NCBI GenBank assembly: GCA_001931905.2
Contig: MSJI02000149.1
Coordinates: 2,555 to 27,689, forward strand
Reading direction: 5' to 3'
Length of the DNA stretch: 25,135 bases
Source: Cladosporium sp. IMV 00045
Taxonomy: Eukaryota > Ascomycota > Dothideomycetes > Cladosporiales > Cladosporiaceae
Positions 9,901 through 19,017 of this stretch are shown one piece after another (position 1 is the stretch's first letter; each line of letters opens with the position of its first letter). A program made the position numbers and the translations under genes. The notes under the pieces were generated by a model. That model had not been told where the DNA came from, did no database searches, and was given only the letters and a program-made list of their open reading frames with translations.

Positions 9901-10955
9901 TCGCGCCCCTTTCCAACCGACCAAACGCCGCTCTCCTCATCGACGGCCAAAGCCTTGCACTCTACCTAACCCACTACCGCCCCACCTTCATCTCCACCGC
10001 CGTGAAACTCCCCGCCGTCATCGCGTGCCGCTGCTCCCCCACGCAAAAAGCCAGCGTCGCCCTGCTCATCCGCGCCTTCACCAAAAAACGCATCGCCTGC
10101 ATCGGCGACGGCGGCAACGACGTGAGCATGATCCAAGCCGCAGACGTGGGAGTCGGCATCGTCGGTAAAGAAGGGCGACAAGCCTCCCTCGCCGCCGACT
10201 TCAGCATCACGCAATTCGCCCACCTGACCAAGCTGCTCGTGTGGCACGGCCGCAACAGCTACAAACGCTCCGCCAAACTCGCCCAGTTCGTCATCCACCG
10301 CGGCCTGCTCATCAGCGTGTGCCAGACGGTTTTCAGCATCGGGTCCAAATTCGAGCCCATCGCCCTCTACCGCGACTGGCTGCTCGTCGGCTACGCGACC
10401 ATTTACACCATGATGCCCGTGTTCTCGCTGGTCCTCGACCGGGACGTGGACGAGGGCCTCGCAAACCTCTACCCCGAGCTGTACAAAGAATTGACATCAG
10501 GCAAGAGTCTTAGCTACCGCACCTTCTTCGTCTGGGTCGCCATCAGCGTCTACCAGGGCATCATCATCCAGGGCGGAAGCCAGTTGCTCGTCCCGCGCTT
10601 CCACTCCTCCGCGCCTACGACTTCCCACCCAACCACCGAAACGGGCGACACAGGCCCTTTCAGCCGCATGGTTCTGCTTTCCTACTCTGCGCTCGTGGTG
10701 AACGAACTCATCATGGTCGCCGCCAGCATCACGACGTGGCATTACGCGATGTACGCGAGCATTCTGGCCACTGCTGCTATATATTTCGGCAGTCTGCCGT
10801 TGTTGGAAGGGTATTTTGATCTGGACTGGATGTTGGATGTGGGGTTTTGGTGGCGGTTCGGGGCGATTTGCGCGGCGAGTCTGGTCCCCGTTTGGGGTGG
10901 GAAGGTGCTGGGGATGTGGGTGAGGCCACCGAGTTATCGCAAGGTTAGGGGGTAG
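6981..10955 (+). CDS. NEO1: P4-ATPase phospholipid flippase, Neo1/ATP9 type
   Basis: This is a P-type ATPase of the P4 class that moves phospholipids to the cytosolic leaflet. Yeast Neo1 and animal ATP9A/B act in Golgi/endosomal membranes without a Cdc50-type subunit (family knowledge). The intact 1324-residue frame starts at ATG 6981 and stops with TAG at 10953-10955. Visible elements are TM1-2 at about 195-240, the actuator motif DGET at 419-422, and TM3-4 at about 548-600 with the flippase motif PISL at 593-596. They continue with the phosphorylation motif DKTGTLT with Asp640, the nucleotide-domain TGDKVETA near 935, the hinge GDGGNDVSMIQ near 1042, and six C-terminal membrane segments between about 1100 and 1310. 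The N-terminal 190 residues are acidic and disordered. Two insertions flank conserved actuator-region blocks (about 260-315, Lys/Arg/Glu-rich, and about 350-410). All catalytic motifs are intact. The Neo1 subgroup call rests on FVRTDQLDGETDWKLR-type sequence and the compact C-terminus. Confidence 0.93.
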   Translation: MNPPNGGHAKPAAPDDPYDDSDSDLDLDLNELDPATSSAQSGAGRQSYDYGGQIPLRNLRFGGRRRPREEDEDMEALIGSEDTARKHESSRFGGDDAPLLNGNSGQQQQGSLDMFSETRPRRGWRKYVPFAKRSSSIALPSNAVEEPEEEHDPSAQRTVFAAQKQSARFPPNAVSHAKYTPWSFLPRTLFNEFKFFINMYFLLVALSQIIPALRIGYLSTYIAPLAFVICITLSKEAYDDVYRRKRDNEANSEAYKVLRLDEGGAQGFSDSRKRKTSKMSERKKGKKRRTEEEDRIAQADREEQDAEDVETPSASVTEIMKSSKDLAVGDVVVLGKDQRIPADVIILKSFSSEPVVVQDEDQLPTPRKSEALMDFGDNAPEPDAALQAESAKGEELENKTTSSGPSGGGEAFVRTDQLDGETDWKLRLASPLAQTLPASEYGRLRVVAGKPDKRVNDFVGTIELVPKSRTAYDPPVDGSRESESAEGSTATKSSPLTIDNTAWANTVLASSTTAHAVVIYTGPQTRAALSTSASRSKTGLLELEINSLTKILCFLTAFLSFLLVAFEGFDTKDGNAWYVSVMRFLILFSTIVPISLRVNLDMGKSVYAWFIHRDPGIPETVVRTSTIPEDLGRIEYLLSDKTGTLTRNEMELRKVHVGTVSYGGDAMEEVTSYVSQAFSDNTGDINTLFTPSASFDALSGATRTRREIGIRVRDLVLALALCHNVTPTLEEDENGEPLVTYQASSPDEIAIVQWTEQVGLRLVHRDRKSITLQFTSDGRTVVKVEILNIFPFTSDSKRMGVVVRFQRHAQGSNASDQDEIVFFQKGADTVMTSIVAANDWLDEETGNMAREGLRTLVVGRKPLTAQQYAAFSAAYTEASMSFHNRDGEMAGVVKQHLEHNLELLGVTGVEDKLQPHVKPSLELLRNAGIKIWMLTGDKVETARCVAVSSKLVSRGQHIHTIAGLKRKDTALDALAPLSNRPNAALLIDGQSLALYLTHYRPTFISTAVKLPAVIACRCSPTQKASVALLIRAFTKKRIACIGDGGNDVSMIQAADVGVGIVGKEGRQASLAADFSITQFAHLTKLLVWHGRNSYKRSAKLAQFVIHRGLLISVCQTVFSIGSKFEPIALYRDWLLVGYATIYTMMPVFSLVLDRDVDEGLANLYPELYKELTSGKSLSYRTFFVWVAISVYQGIIIQGGSQLLVPRFHSSAPTTSHPTTETGDTGPFSRMVLLSYSALVVNELIMVAASITTWHYAMYASILATAAIYFGSLPLLEGYFDLDWMLDVGFWWRFGAICAASLVPVWGGKVLGMWVRPPSYRKVRG

Positions 10956-13900
10956 ATGGGATCGTTAGGGGCACATGGGTGTTGTCTGTGATGGCATGGC
11001 GTAGATGTATATGTCCCGGTTATGTTCCATTTTCTCCCACCGCCTGCTTGGCGTTCTATAAGATGATATCCTCTAAGAGAAACAGACACGCAAAAAAGAA
11101 GTCCCTTGATCGCAACCATTACTCTCACAGCACATTACGGCCTCACGACCATGTCACCACTCCAGTGCAAGTGCTGAAGTGGCGAAAACATGGATTTCCA
11201 TAGAATCCGTACATCCACAATTTACCATTCCCCTTCCTCCCTCCCCAAAACCTTGGTTCGTGGATAGTGCTCCGGGCTCTTCGAGTGTCTTGCCTCTCGA
11301 GACTATCATTCACTCAAACCCAAGCACCTGGGTCTTTGAGCCCACCTACTGCCCATCACGGCCAAAGACGAGACTGCGTGTCTCGCCGAATGAGAGCCGA
11401 AGACAAATGAGAGAGCGGAAGAGGAAGAAGGAAGGAAGGAAGGGTCGGGGTTGATGTTTCTGATACTTGGCTGGCTATGTATGACTTTTCGGCCGGGTGC
11501 CCGATCGTAAGAGTTGATGTTGAGACATGCATGTGACTTTCTTGTTCTCATGGCAGAAGGAAGAGGGGAGGGAAGGTATAGACGACGTATATCTGACAGA
11601 TGTTGGTTTCCATACAAGAAACCTTGCCCGGCCTCTCGGTGATTGTGCAAGGCGGGCGTCGTCGACATTCCGATCGATCTTACATTATCGTACCTCTCTC
11701 GCTGCGACTGTGAGCGTTTCGACTTCGCAACCGATGTCCACGTTTCCTAGAAATCAAGAGCGTTGTTGACACTTAACGGTCTCGTCTATCTGATTCCAAC
11801 ACAGCGAGTCAGTCAGCCAGCCCTACACAACAGACAAGACGGCAAAACGCCATCATCGCGATTCAGCAGCATGGGCTGGATGATGGAAGTCGGGCAAGCA
11901 TAGGCGAATGACTCGCTCCTTGCACTTCTTCTCTGCTTTTGCAATTTCCAAAAACAAGAGCGCGCCATGTGAGAGTTTGTCTCGCTGGTTTCGCCGTGGC
12001 AAAGAGCGGAAATTGCATCTCTGCTGACAAGTAGGGTTGCCGCTGGTTGACTCTGGCCTAGAGGTCTCAGCTGTTGCCTGGCTGCTGGGATGCGGACGAT
12101 ATAGCATGGCACGTTATATTACATGGCAGTTGCTGACAGTGGTGCAGTGAGTTACGTCGCCTTTCGATTCATGCAAATGGGCTGTGCGGCGCTTTGACAG
12201 CTCTTGAGATATTCTTGAGGGTTGAGACGCCATTCACGTCATTCTCGGAGTCGAGGCGGTGGTGTGCGCGTAGATTGTTGTCAGATTGTCGATGCTGCGG
12301 CAGAGGCGAATTGCATGTCCCCCTTGCGTGATGGAGCAGCAGGCCGCACGTGTACGGCGTAACGGTCTCTCTTTGCCCTTGACAACGAAACGGCTGTCAT
12401 CAGTGAGTGGTACCAGAGCTTTTCCTTCTAGAGTGTCTCACCTTCTTCAAGGGCCTTCTGGATGTCTTACCTGTTGCTAGCCTTATTAGCGCTGAGGATT
12501 GTTTTTGTTTGCCGACCGCCCATTACTCGTGACCCGTATATCATCACTCTGCACGACATACTACCTCGCCTTACCCGCTGAGTCGTCTCGACGTCACTTT
12601 CGTAACGTGACAGGCTTGCCCTCACTCGAGAGTCAGACAGTACACAAACACAGATCTTACAGTCAGACTCAGGCCAGCACTTCTCCTCCTGTCTGGTCCC
12701 CCACTCGTATGCGTGAGCGGATATCATCTCGCAGACCAGCCCACGCTGAGCCCGGTCTTGTGCTCCAATCAACTTGCCTGTAATGCATTTACGCCGGCAC
12801 ATGTGCGACGTCCGTGTCTAATGAGATGGCTATAAACAGCCAGACACGCCAGGACAAAATAGAAGCGCGCTGCTTTGCAAGCCGCTGACACGTCACAGAA
12901 GAACAGCCTCCAGGGAACCCTTGTACCCGGGCGCGGGATTAGATTGCCGTACCTGCGCTAGCTGGTGATCCTCTTTCGCGTGTGGAGTCCTTTTCGAATT
13001 GCACTGGTGGAATGGAAAGGCCGAGGCCTTCTCTTCTTTCGTTTACGCCATATTCGCTTGCTGCCAATGCCACCGTAGTGCGCGATTGAGCGTCTGAGCG
13101 GTCTCTGTGGCCTGGCTTTATGTCATCGACACGTTGCTTTCGCCTTGTTTTGCATCGCCCCGTTTGCAAAGGTTTCGCTATGTTGCACTGAGCCTCATCC
13201 GCTGGGACTAGCATACGACCAACCGCGAGCTTCATCACACCTGCAGCGGGCACGGGAAGGCAGATACCGCAGTGAATACTCAACGCCTTCTAACATGTCG
13301 AAGGTTTTCGGACGTGTGAGGAGTCCCAGGTGCCAGGGTGTCCTACTGGCGGCCGTTGGCATTGACCGTTCGCGGCTGGCGCTATCTCACGCTACCCGCG
13401 GCTCTCGTTGGGGGTAATCCTTGCACGTCGTGGATCCAAAACAAACTGCAGCGCGTCTTTCGGTGCGTGCGAATGACAGATACAGCTCAAGCTGTTGTTG
13501 TGATTATTCGCTGCTCTCGCCTGTCGAACACCCGGCGTGTGGCGCCCTATTGGCAGCCAACGTTGCGTCTTGTAATCAATGGACCCAGGTGAGTTCAGCT
13601 CATCCTCATCCTGTGTCGCCGTGGGTGTACCCTGCTCGCTGCCACGGCCACAAACAACACGCACGCGATCTCCGTCGTGGTCGTTCTTCCTTCGCGTTCC
13701 TCGTGTTACCCTTTTACGGAAATACCCACTCATATCCCCAACTTCCCCACCGCGCCGCTGAAGACGGGTGCCGTAACGCCGATGACAGTCTTAGAAGTGT
13801 CTCTGTGCACTCGATCTGGTCTTTCGATTTCGACGTAGGTGGAGCACGTGAGGAACCGCTGTCTTGCCTTCCCGGGTCATCCTGCAAGTCAGTACAAGGG

Positions 13901-14360
13901 TTACCTGGAACCCGGACGCTCAGCATTGTGGAACACATCCGAACGGCGCCAAGGGCTCCCAATGCAAATGTTATTACAGTTCTCTGCAGCCGCCTCATAG
14001 TCACTTTGCATTCACTTTCGGCGCCCATTCGCGCGTATCATTCTCGTGTTGCGTGCGCCGTCCGCGTGTGTTGGCTGACAACAAGGGTTCCGCGTCAAGG
14101 AAACTGTATATCCGAGACACAACAACCCAACTTACCCTTTCCCTCCCTCCGCCGCCTGGACGATGAGCTGAGGGAATACTCGTTCGACTTTTCCCACTCC
14201 CTCAGCGCCTTCAACTTTTTTTGCGAGTACAGCTCGCTGCAGTTGAGATTAAACGATTCCATGCATTCGACAAGGGCCACGCGGATCCTGGACGGACCTA
14301 TCGCTTTTCTGCTTTCTTACCTGTCACATCTGTGATCGAGGCATCACACCACAAGTCACA
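10956..14360. other. 3.4-kb intergenic region, no supportable gene
   Basis: The first few hundred bases should be the NEO1 3' UTR and terminator. The remainder is upstream of the membrane-protein gene at 14361. I found no frame with protein-like composition, no recognised domain and no tRNA-like gene. The long open frame 13421-14335 begins at TTG and has no domain character. ACGTCA (ATF/CREB-type half-site) occurs at 12236-12241, 12591-12596 and 12890-12895. CACGTG-type E-boxes lie near 12346 and 13845. The last 250 bases are C/T-rich (CCCTTTCCCTCCCTCC near 14137), consistent with a promoter and leader. A non-coding RNA cannot be excluded by eye. Confidence 0.6.
14261..14335 (+). promoter_or_regulatory. 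24-codon upstream ORF before the membrane-protein gene
   Basis: An ATG at 14261 opens 24 codons and ends with TGA at 14333-14335, just 25 bases before the main ATG at 14361. A two-codon upstream frame (ATG-AGC-TGA) lies at 14163-14171. If the transcript begins upstream of these, they would limit initiation at 14361. The transcript start is unknown, and a leader intron could remove them. Confidence 0.35.
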
Positions 14361-15754
14361 ATGGCCTTTTCTCTGAAAGATGGCACTGCCCAGAAGGCTT
14401 CTTTTGGGCTGGCTGTCCTATCCACCGCTACGCAAACCGCTTTGGCGGCTATTCTCACTCGACTTGCCAGCGTTACCAACACAACGAGCTCAATCTTCAG
14501 CGCTACCGTCGCCGCTGTCGTTTTCGACTACATCGTCCTCTTGATCCTCATCGGCATCGTCGTCTTCGCACTCGTCGATCGTTCAAGGACTAGCAGAACA
14601 CTCCAACTATCGCTCAGCGCCGCGTCGTTCATTCTTTTCATCACAGCAAGCGTCTTGTCAATCTACGTTCTGGGCTGGACTTGGGTCAACGCTGCATTCA
14701 GCAAAAACGAATCGACCAACTTGCACGACATCACACTCGCTGGATTCGTCATCTGGACTATCAACATGGTCGCCCAAACTGCACTGCACATCTTCAGATC
14801 GCTTCGTAAACGCGATCAGCCGACAACAGAAACGAAAACGAAGTTGTCGAGCAACAACAACAGACCACGCCTAGACCGGCCAAGAGGTCACTGTCGTTCC
14901 CACTCAAATCACTCTCACCAAACTCATCACCATTCTCATCACCTTTCTCAAGATCAACCTTCGAACCCAACTCGCCTGACTCGCAGTCAAATCCTCGCTC
15001 ACAATCCCTCCAATCATCTACCATTCGACACTCGATTCAACAAGTCATACGACCCATCACTTCCCGTACGAAGCTCATGCTCGCTCACGGCCCCACTCCA
15101 CGAGACTCCGGTAGTTTCGTAACACCACGCGAGACCGACTCGCTCGAAATCTCATGCCGCGGTGACGGATTCGAGACCTGGGACACATCATCCGTCGAAC
15201 AACAAGAATTCGTCAACCCTTTCGTAACAAGACCACCCCTCGGAAAGAAGAAGAAGACTCTGGAACCAATCCCTGGCAGCCGCCCAGTCTCGCCAGCAAA
15301 ACCACTCGACGGACCTTTCCCAGACCACGAATCCACCGCCTCAATAGAGAAGCTGCCTCTGCCAGACTCTCCCATGCAATCACCCACCCTCGTCATGTCC
15401 GACACCGACTCAGTCAACAGTCTGCAAGTCCCCCCACCCCTCCGCCGAGCAAGCTCAAGCCAAGAATCGCACATCCACCCCTTATTCCGCTCTCACTCGC
15501 CCACTCCCCCGCCCACCCCCTCCGTCGGCACCACCGTCACAGCATCCCCACTTGCAGGCCAAGTGATCCACGGCGACCACGCCATGGCCCCGAGGAGAAT
15601 GCAGTCTAGGACCGACAGCAGGCCCTCCTCACCACATGCCACCGCTGCTGGGCGGTCGGGCAGCTTCCCGAGCACAAGGAGGCCGTCCAATCTGTCGATC
15701 AGGCATCCGCTTGATTTGGAGCCGGAGGATGTTCCTGAGATGCCTAAGATGTGA
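14361..15754 (+). CDS. Four-TM membrane protein with Ser/Pro-rich cytosolic tail (frame broken)
   Basis: The first part reads from ATG 14361. Four hydrophobic segments lie at residues about 13-37, 50-73, 82-109 and 123-145, followed by a basic stop-transfer stretch (RSLRKRD). From about 14821 the protein-like frame is the one shifted by -1. It continues as a Gln/Pro/Ser-rich tail (SSTIRHSIQQVIRPITSRTK, then GFETWDTSS, LEPIPGSRPVSPA, LDGPFP) to TGA at 15752-15754, about 465 residues in all. From memory, both halves resemble one conserved, uncharacterised ascomycete protein, so they belong together. The break lies between the TAA that closes the second frame at 14807-14809 and about 14845. A single missing base is the simplest explanation. 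A 38-nt intron (14806-14843, GTAAAC..AG) would also fit the frame but is very short and lacks a branch site. The function is unknown; a plasma-membrane or cortical protein is only a guess. Confidence 0.75.
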
Positions 15755-16046
15755 TGCCTGGGAGCTTGGAGGTACACACTTCTTAGAGACTCACTTGGGC
15801 TGATGCTCTTTCGCGAGGGTGAAATAATCAGATACGGCCTATACTACGATGAATGCCATGGCATGCGACTTCCAAGTCAATGGCTCAAGACTGAACATAA
15901 GCTCGATCACAGCAGCACAACAGCACGGCGAAGGGAGCATGAAAGGAAAAGTCACGCTGAAACTCTTGTCAATCAGGAAAAGGCTTGAATCTCAGTGGCA
16001 TGACGACTCTCTATCGGAACGAAGCTGCTGCGACCAGCCCAGTCAG
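15755..16046. terminator. Shared 3' region of two convergent genes
   Basis: This 292-bp gap lies between the stops of the plus-strand membrane-protein gene and the minus-strand deubiquitinase gene, so it must hold both 3' UTRs and polyadenylation regions. A GAAATAATCAGATA stretch near 15821 is the most AT-rich part on the plus strand. No further gene is evident. Confidence 0.5.
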
Positions 16047-17233
16047 CTAAGCTTGTATGAGGTTCACCATCCCACCGCCCACTTTCTGGTACACCAAGAT
16101 ACACGCGTCAAATCCTTTAGTCAACGGGCTTTCAAAGAGCAGCGGCGCGTCGGAGTCGAAACATCTGACCCCCGAATCATTCGCGATGGCATACTCCCTC
16201 TCATTCTGGCACTTCAACCCTGCGATGTAGTGGCCGTAACTGGGCGCATCACCGGCATGGCCAACGACGCCGCGGAGCTGGTACTCCAGGGGAGACTCGT
16301 CTGCTGTCCAGTCAGACAGGTCCAGCCGCTCCTCGTACCGAACGACCCGTTTCGACTTGATCGCTCGGTTCTTCTTGAAATCCCAGTCGAATCGGCTCAG
16401 CTGGACGACCAGGATCTCAGGCCCACGGACGATGGCCTTCTCTCTGGTGCGGACGTCCTTACCACCGTCACACTCCGCCGAGTCGCATGCCAAGTGGTCG
16501 ACTGTCTCCGGGGCAAAGTAGTCGCCGATGTGCTGCTCTAACAAGGCATGCGACACATTCGCAATGGAAAGGCCCCCGAAACCCCTGTACTTGGGAGTCT
16601 GCGCATGAATCTCGCCGCAGTTCTTGCACTTCCAGCTCTCCCTCACGGTCATGTCGAACAAGTTCGAAATGGCGAGCGCACTACGAGGACAAGTCAGCTC
16701 TCTGCCATAGCACACATGAAAGGAAGAATACTCACAACTTGCCATCAAGGCAAAGACCATCAACATGTTCCAGCATCAGCAAGAGTCCCATGAAGAACTC
16801 ATGCGCATCATGCTGCTCGTCCTCCTCAGAAACAAAGTCCGGAACGGCAACACCTTCAAACCGACTAGGCCCACGAATCGCAGCATCCAGCCTATCGTTC
16901 GCAGCATACCGCCCCGCCTGATCGGTGCTCGTCCAATACTGCACAGCGAAATCCCGAAAGCACACAGAACGCACTCCTCAGCCGCCTTTCACTACACCCG
17001 CCCAGACGGCAGAGGTAGTTATAGAACAACGGCGTGTGAAGCAAGCACTGCAGCACCGCACGGCGGTAGCACAGACAACCCGGGTTCTCCAGCCCTTTGG
17101 GCCTCGCATTGGCTCGAGAGATGGGACCGGCGGGCTTTTTCTTCGGCCATCTCTTCCCGATTCTGCCGGATCTGACTTTGCTGAAGGTCGGCCCTGAGGC
17201 GAGGTCGTACTCTCGACTGCTTCGCGTGCGCAT
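16047..17233 (-). CDS. USP-family ubiquitin C-terminal hydrolase (intron, two apparent frameshifts)
   Basis: This is a cysteine deubiquitinase of family C19. I chose ATG 17233; the frame is open further upstream but has no other ATG. The Cys box GLENPGCLCYRRAVLQ carries catalytic Cys55 and the oxyanion Asn50. The usual Asn three residues after the Cys is Arg. After HTPLFYNYL the frame breaks. The three frames in turn give the Cys box, ECVLCAF, and RDFAVQYWTS. One missing base in each of two short runs (plus-strand 16987-16989 and 16957-16959) would join them. Next come the QHDAHEFFMGLLLML helix and an intron at 16735-16681 (55 nt, GTGAGT..TAG, GCTGAC branch site), whose removal restores the frame exactly. 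The second exon has paired CxxC-type zinc-finger cysteines (CKNCG; CDSAEC), the His box SYGHYIAG and the Asp box NDSGV, and ends at TAG 16049-16047. The specific orthologue is not recognised. It is either a functional gene with sequence errors or a pseudogene. Confidence 0.8.
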
Positions 17234-18090
17234 CTTGAAGTTGTCTTTGACGTGGGAGAGACCAGCTCTTCGTTGGATGAGACTCTCCTGGTAGAAGCGA
17301 GAATTGTCTGATTGTTTGGCAAAAAAGATGCGATGTGCTTGAAAGGCAATCAATGCTTCCAAAAATCAGAAGAATCGTCGCAAAGATGGAAAGAAAATCA
17401 AGAAGACTGAACAGAACAGAACAGAGACGACGAAGTGCAAGACGTCTTCAAGAACAAGAGGCGGAAGGAAGAGGTCATTTCGTTTCTTTTCCCATTTCTT
17501 ATTGTCTCATCTCCTTTTCTTTTATCGTTGTTACAATACTCTTGCCCTTTTCCTATTGTCCTTCCTTCCTGATGTCTTACTAACACGGCCTAGAATACGC
17601 ATAACGGCCTACTAATCTTCTTCATTCCTATTGTTCTTTTTCTATTGTAGTATGATCTTACGGCTGTTACAATATCAATAGCGAATATTATCTGAATACA
17701 ACTTTACTACGGAGCAGAATGCCTCAGTTGTTGCAAACTCGTCTTGCGTGAGATTGGTTTGCAATAAATGCTCTTTGTCCCTTCCCATTGTTTGATTGGT
17801 CTGAGTGGACAAAGGATGCTATGAGCCGCAAATTACAGCTGAAATGATCAGAGCAAAAGCCGACAAGCAAGCACAGCGTCAATATGGCAAAAATACTCGC
17901 AATTAAGGACTCTTAAAAGCTACACGGATACTTGCAGTGAGGTTGTCTACTGCTCGATTTGAGCGCGCGCACGGACCATTTGATGAGAATTGGGCAAAGA
18001 TGAGTGACTCTCTGGATGTCGGCGACATAGAACCGAACAACTATTGCCATTATCACTGGAAGGCGCAAGGTCTACAAAATAGACACCAAC
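17234..18090. promoter_or_regulatory. AT-rich divergent promoter between the deubiquitinase and TRM9
   Basis: The two flanking genes are transcribed away from this segment. Its central part (about 17480-17720) is clearly richer in A/T and T-tracts than its surroundings. It holds seven copies of ATTGT or its complement ACAAT between 17501 and 17791, including GTTACAATA twice. ATTGG (inverted CCAAT) occurs near 17754 and 17797. No protein-like frame is seen beyond the TTG-led extension of the deubiquitinase frame up to 17362. Confidence 0.6.
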
Positions 18091-19017
18091 ATGTCGCAAG
18101 AACCTATCGGCGAGGCGTACGAAGAAGAGCACGTACACACCGTGTACGAGCAGATCGCCTCACATTTCTCTTCAACACGGTATAAAGTATGTATTTGGCC
18201 ATGCTTAAACGAGAGCATCATTAGCTTCTTCCACTCCTAAAACAAGAGGCTAACTATGACACCTTTTTTCACAGCCATGGCCGATCATTGAAAAATTCCT
18301 ACAAGGCCTTGAACCGGGCTCGGTCGGTCTCGACGTCGGATGTGGCAATGGCAAATATCTCGCGGTGAACAAAGATATCTTCATCGTTGGTTCAGACAGG
18401 TACGCACTATTTACACGCTCGATCGTTGTTTGGATATTCTTCTCTCCAAGCTCCCTATTCCCACAAAACAAAAAAGATATTGCACAAATCGAAACATCAT
18501 CATCCCACAAAGCCCACATTCTAACCACGGTAAGTCCACTCCCAGATCCTCCAACCTCGTCACCATCGCCTCGCAACACCAACCGCACAGCGTCACCGTA
18601 GCAGACATCCTCTCACTACCGCACCCACGGGACGCCTTCGACTTCGCCATCTCCATAGCAGTCGTGCACCACCTTTCAACCCCCGAACGGCGCACCGAAG
18701 CAATCGCCTCCATCCTCGAGCACCTCCGACCGGGCGGACGGGCGCTCGTGTACGTCTGGGCGCTGGAGCAGGAAGGGAGCAGACGAGGGTGGAGCGAGGG
18801 AGATGAGCAGGATGTCATGGTGCCATGGGTGATGAGGGGGAAGAAGAAAGGGGAGGACGGTGGCGAGAAGGAGGCCGATAGGACTTTCCATCGCTATTAT
18901 CATCTTTATAGGAAGGGGGAGTTGGAGGAGAACGTGAGGAATGCCGGTGGGAGGGTGCTAGAGGCTGGGTATGAAAAGGATAATTGGTGGGCTATCGCTG
19001 AGAGGGCATTGGGTTGA
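18091..19017 (+). CDS. TRM9: tRNA wobble-uridine carboxymethyl methyltransferase Trm9
   Basis: Trm9, with Trm112, uses S-adenosylmethionine to methylate cm5U to mcm5U at position 34 of certain tRNAs, completing the Elongator pathway modification. The gene has three exons: 18091-18186, 18275-18399 and 18546-19017, together 231 codons including TGA (230 aa). Intron 1 (88 nt) has donor GTATGT, a CTAAC branch site at 18250-18254 and acceptor CACAG. Intron 2 (146 nt) has donor GTACGC, CTAAC at 18521-18525 and acceptor CCCAG. Both junctions restore a continuous conserved protein. Visible motifs are the N-terminal EHVHTVYEQIASHFSSTRYK, the SAM-binding motif LDVGCGNGKYL (51-61), acidic Asp73, ADILSLPHP near 93, DFAISIAVVHHLST (106-119) and the C-terminal DEQDVMVPWVM, FHRYYHLYRKGEL and GYEKDNWW. 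The length is shorter than yeast Trm9 (279 aa) but no motif is missing. The assignment is strong. Confidence 0.93.

Noticed and set aside
13421..14335. Long open plus-strand frame of 304 codons
   Set aside because: It begins at TTG, not ATG, has mixed Ser/Arg/Cys-rich composition without a domain, and sits in the promoter of the gene at 14361. Only its last 24 codons follow an ATG close enough to matter as an upstream ORF.
14806..14819. A 14-nt GT..AG segment that would restore the frame of the four-TM gene
   Set aside because: Far below any spliceosomal intron size; the frame arithmetic is coincidental.
16978..17020. An intron explaining the first frame change in the deubiquitinase
   Set aside because: The only GT..AG pairs that avoid the conserved FYNYL and CVLCAF blocks are under 35 nt. 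The middle frame itself carries the conserved ECVLCAF motif, which an intron would remove.
17234..17362. N-terminal extension of the deubiquitinase to 17362
   Set aside because: The frame is open but the only start there is TTG. The first ATG is at 17233, and 54 residues before the catalytic Cys are plausible.
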